From contig CABQCA010000117.1 of NCBI GenBank assembly GCA_902462525.1, forward strand, positions 1-7,238: a DNA stretch of 7,238 nucleotides, written 5' to 3'. Every line of letters starts with the position of its first letter. The first letter of the stretch is position 1. The stretch comes from an uncultured Porphyromonadaceae bacterium. GTDB lineage: Bacteria; Bacteroidota; Bacteroidia; Bacteroidales; Muribaculaceae. The position numbers were made by a program, and so were the translations under genes. The notes beneath the pieces were generated by a model. The model made no database searches, was not told where the DNA came from, and worked only from the letters and a program-made list of their open reading frames with translations. Below, piece after piece: positions 6,436 through 7,238 of this stretch.

Positions 6436-7238
6436 ACTCTTTATCTGAAATCTGGTCCTGTAGCTCGGCCATCTTGGCGGCTATGAGATCGTTGGCCGGG
6501 TTGCCGATGCTGCCGAGATGTGTATGATCCACTTTGCGGGTGGGTGTGTAGGAACCGTTCTGCACAGCCATTCCGACCTGACGGTAAGCGTCGCGGAAAG
6601 GCACTCCTTCAAGCACAAGGCGGTTTACGTCCTCGACGGTGAAGATGTAGTCGTAGCGAGGGTCGTCGAGAATATTGTCTTTCACGCGTATGTGTCTGAG
6701 CATGTATTCGGCCATGTCCAGGCATTCGGTAAGTTCGTCGGTCGCAGGAAAGAGGATGTCCTTCATCAGCTGCAGGTCGCGGTTGTAGCCCAAAGGGAGA
6801 TTGGCGGTGAGAAGTGCAAGTTCGCCGGGGAGAGCCTGCAGGCGGTTGCAGCGGCCGCGCATGATCTCGAATACGTCGGGATTTTTTTTGTGCGGCATTA
6901 TGCTCGAGCCGGTGGTGAGTTCATCGGGGAAAGAGACGAATCCGAAGTTTCCGCACATCCACATGCACACGTCCATGGCAAGGTGCCCGAGGGTCGAGGC
7001 GACGGCAGCTATTGCCGAGGCGACGGCTCGTTCTGTCTTGCCTCGGCTCATCTGTGCCGCCACCACATTGTAGTGCGGGCGGTCGAAGCCGAGAAGTTCG
7101 GTAGTCATTTCCCGGTCGAGAGGGAATGATGAGCCGTAGCCCGCAGCCGAGCCAAGCGGATTCTGGTTGGCGATGCGATAGGCGGCGACAACCATCTGCA
7201 TATCGTCGGTGAGAGCCTCGGCATAGGCGCCGAACCAC
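6434..7238 (-). CDS. argH: Argininosuccinate lyase, C-terminal part (start beyond right edge)
   Basis: The minus-strand frame is open to the right edge and shows 267 residues, beginning WFGAYAEALTDD and ending QDQISDKE; Bacteroidales ArgH is roughly 445-450 residues, so about 60% is visible. ArgH splits argininosuccinate into arginine and fumarate, the last step of arginine synthesis, as a cytosolic homotetramer. The superfamily signature GSSIMPHKKNPD lies at 6875-6910; its mobile loop holds the catalytic serine, one of the two Ser residues. Other supporting blocks are NPLGSAAGYGSSFPLDRE (substrate-binding region), NRLQALPGELALLTANLPLGYNRDLQ, FTVEDVNRLVLEGVPFRDAYRQVG and HTHLGSIGNP. An internal ATG at 7199-7201 is not the true start, since conserved ArgH sequence continues upstream of it. 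The gene is a housekeeping neighbour on the opposite strand and marks the right limit of the glycan cluster. No frameshift or missing key residue is seen. Confidence 0.95.
   Translation of the reverse strand, partial: WFGAYAEALTDDMQMVVAAYRIANQNPLGSAAGYGSSFPLDREMTTELLGFDRPHYNVVAAQMSRGKTERAVASAIAAVASTLGHLAMDVCMWMCGNFGFVSFPDELTTGSSIMPHKKNPDVFEIMRGRCNRLQALPGELALLTANLPLGYNRDLQLMKDILFPATDELTECLDMAEYMLRHIRVKDNILDDPRYDYIFTVEDVNRLVLEGVPFRDAYRQVGMAVQNGSYTPTRKVDHTHLGSIGNPANDLIAAKMAELQDQISDKE

Noticed and set aside
6882..6889. Run of eight T (eight A in the argH sense strand), a possible slippage or phase-variation tract
   Set aside because: It encodes the invariant Lys-Lys-Asn of the ArgH signature loop, so it is explained by protein constraint.
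6518..7129. Long + strand open frame of about 200 codons
   Set aside because: It lies wholly within argH on the opposite strand, has low-complexity His/Val/Ala composition and no recognisable domain; the argH frame has clear family motifs.
1..7238. CRISPR array, tRNA, rRNA or riboswitch
   Set aside because: No spaced direct repeats, no tRNA-like cloverleaf and no rRNA or riboswitch signature were seen; the window is almost entirely coding.

Overview
The window looks like a polysaccharide-degradation gene cluster of a Bacteroidales gut bacterium, ending at a housekeeping gene. The evidence is three consecutive + strand carbohydrate-active enzymes with export signals or family features typical of Bacteroidetes, no strong Shine-Dalgarno sequences, an AraC-type regulator remnant, and a Bacteroidales-like argininosuccinate lyase. 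A Muribaculaceae-like or related genome of moderate GC is my best guess. It is an inference from protein style, not a measured assignment.

Layout. (1) Positions 1-1665, +: the C-terminal part of a large fusion enzyme, open at the left window edge. It carries the end of a GH3 (alpha/beta) domain, a fibronectin-III-like domain and a complete GH43 five-blade propeller domain. (2) 1684-3945, +: a complete exported GH3 beta-glycosidase (BglX-like). (3) 3942-6182, +: a complete exported 746-residue protein with a beta-rich N-terminus and a helical C-terminal half, probably an (alpha/alpha)6 glycosidase or lyase of a poorly characterised family. (4) 6207-6256: a perfect 21-bp inverted repeat with an 8-nt loop that resembles the ends of an IS3-family (IS150-group) element, with nothing between the ends. 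(5) About 6252-6389, +: the last ~44 codons of an AraC-type DNA-binding domain, cut off at the inverted repeat. (6) 6434-7238, -: the C-terminal 267 residues of argininosuccinate lyase (argH), convergent with everything to its left and cut by the right window edge.

How the genes work together. Genes 1-3 are spaced 18 nt and -4 nt apart with no room for separate promoters, so they very probably form one transcript with translational coupling between genes 2 and 3. A GH43 (typically alpha-L-arabinofuranosidase or beta-xylosidase), two GH3 domains (beta-glucosidase or beta-xylosidase type) and a putative six-hairpin enzyme would together trim side chains and oligosaccharides of a plant or host glycan in the periplasm or at the cell surface. 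No SusC/SusD pair, sensor or promoter is visible here; if present they lie to the left. The right end of the cluster seems to have been rearranged: a regulator that once sat beside it has been reduced to a tail by an insertion-sequence-associated deletion. The most unusual points are the GH3-GH43 fusion, the unassigned third enzyme, and the IS-end hairpin joined to the AraC stump.
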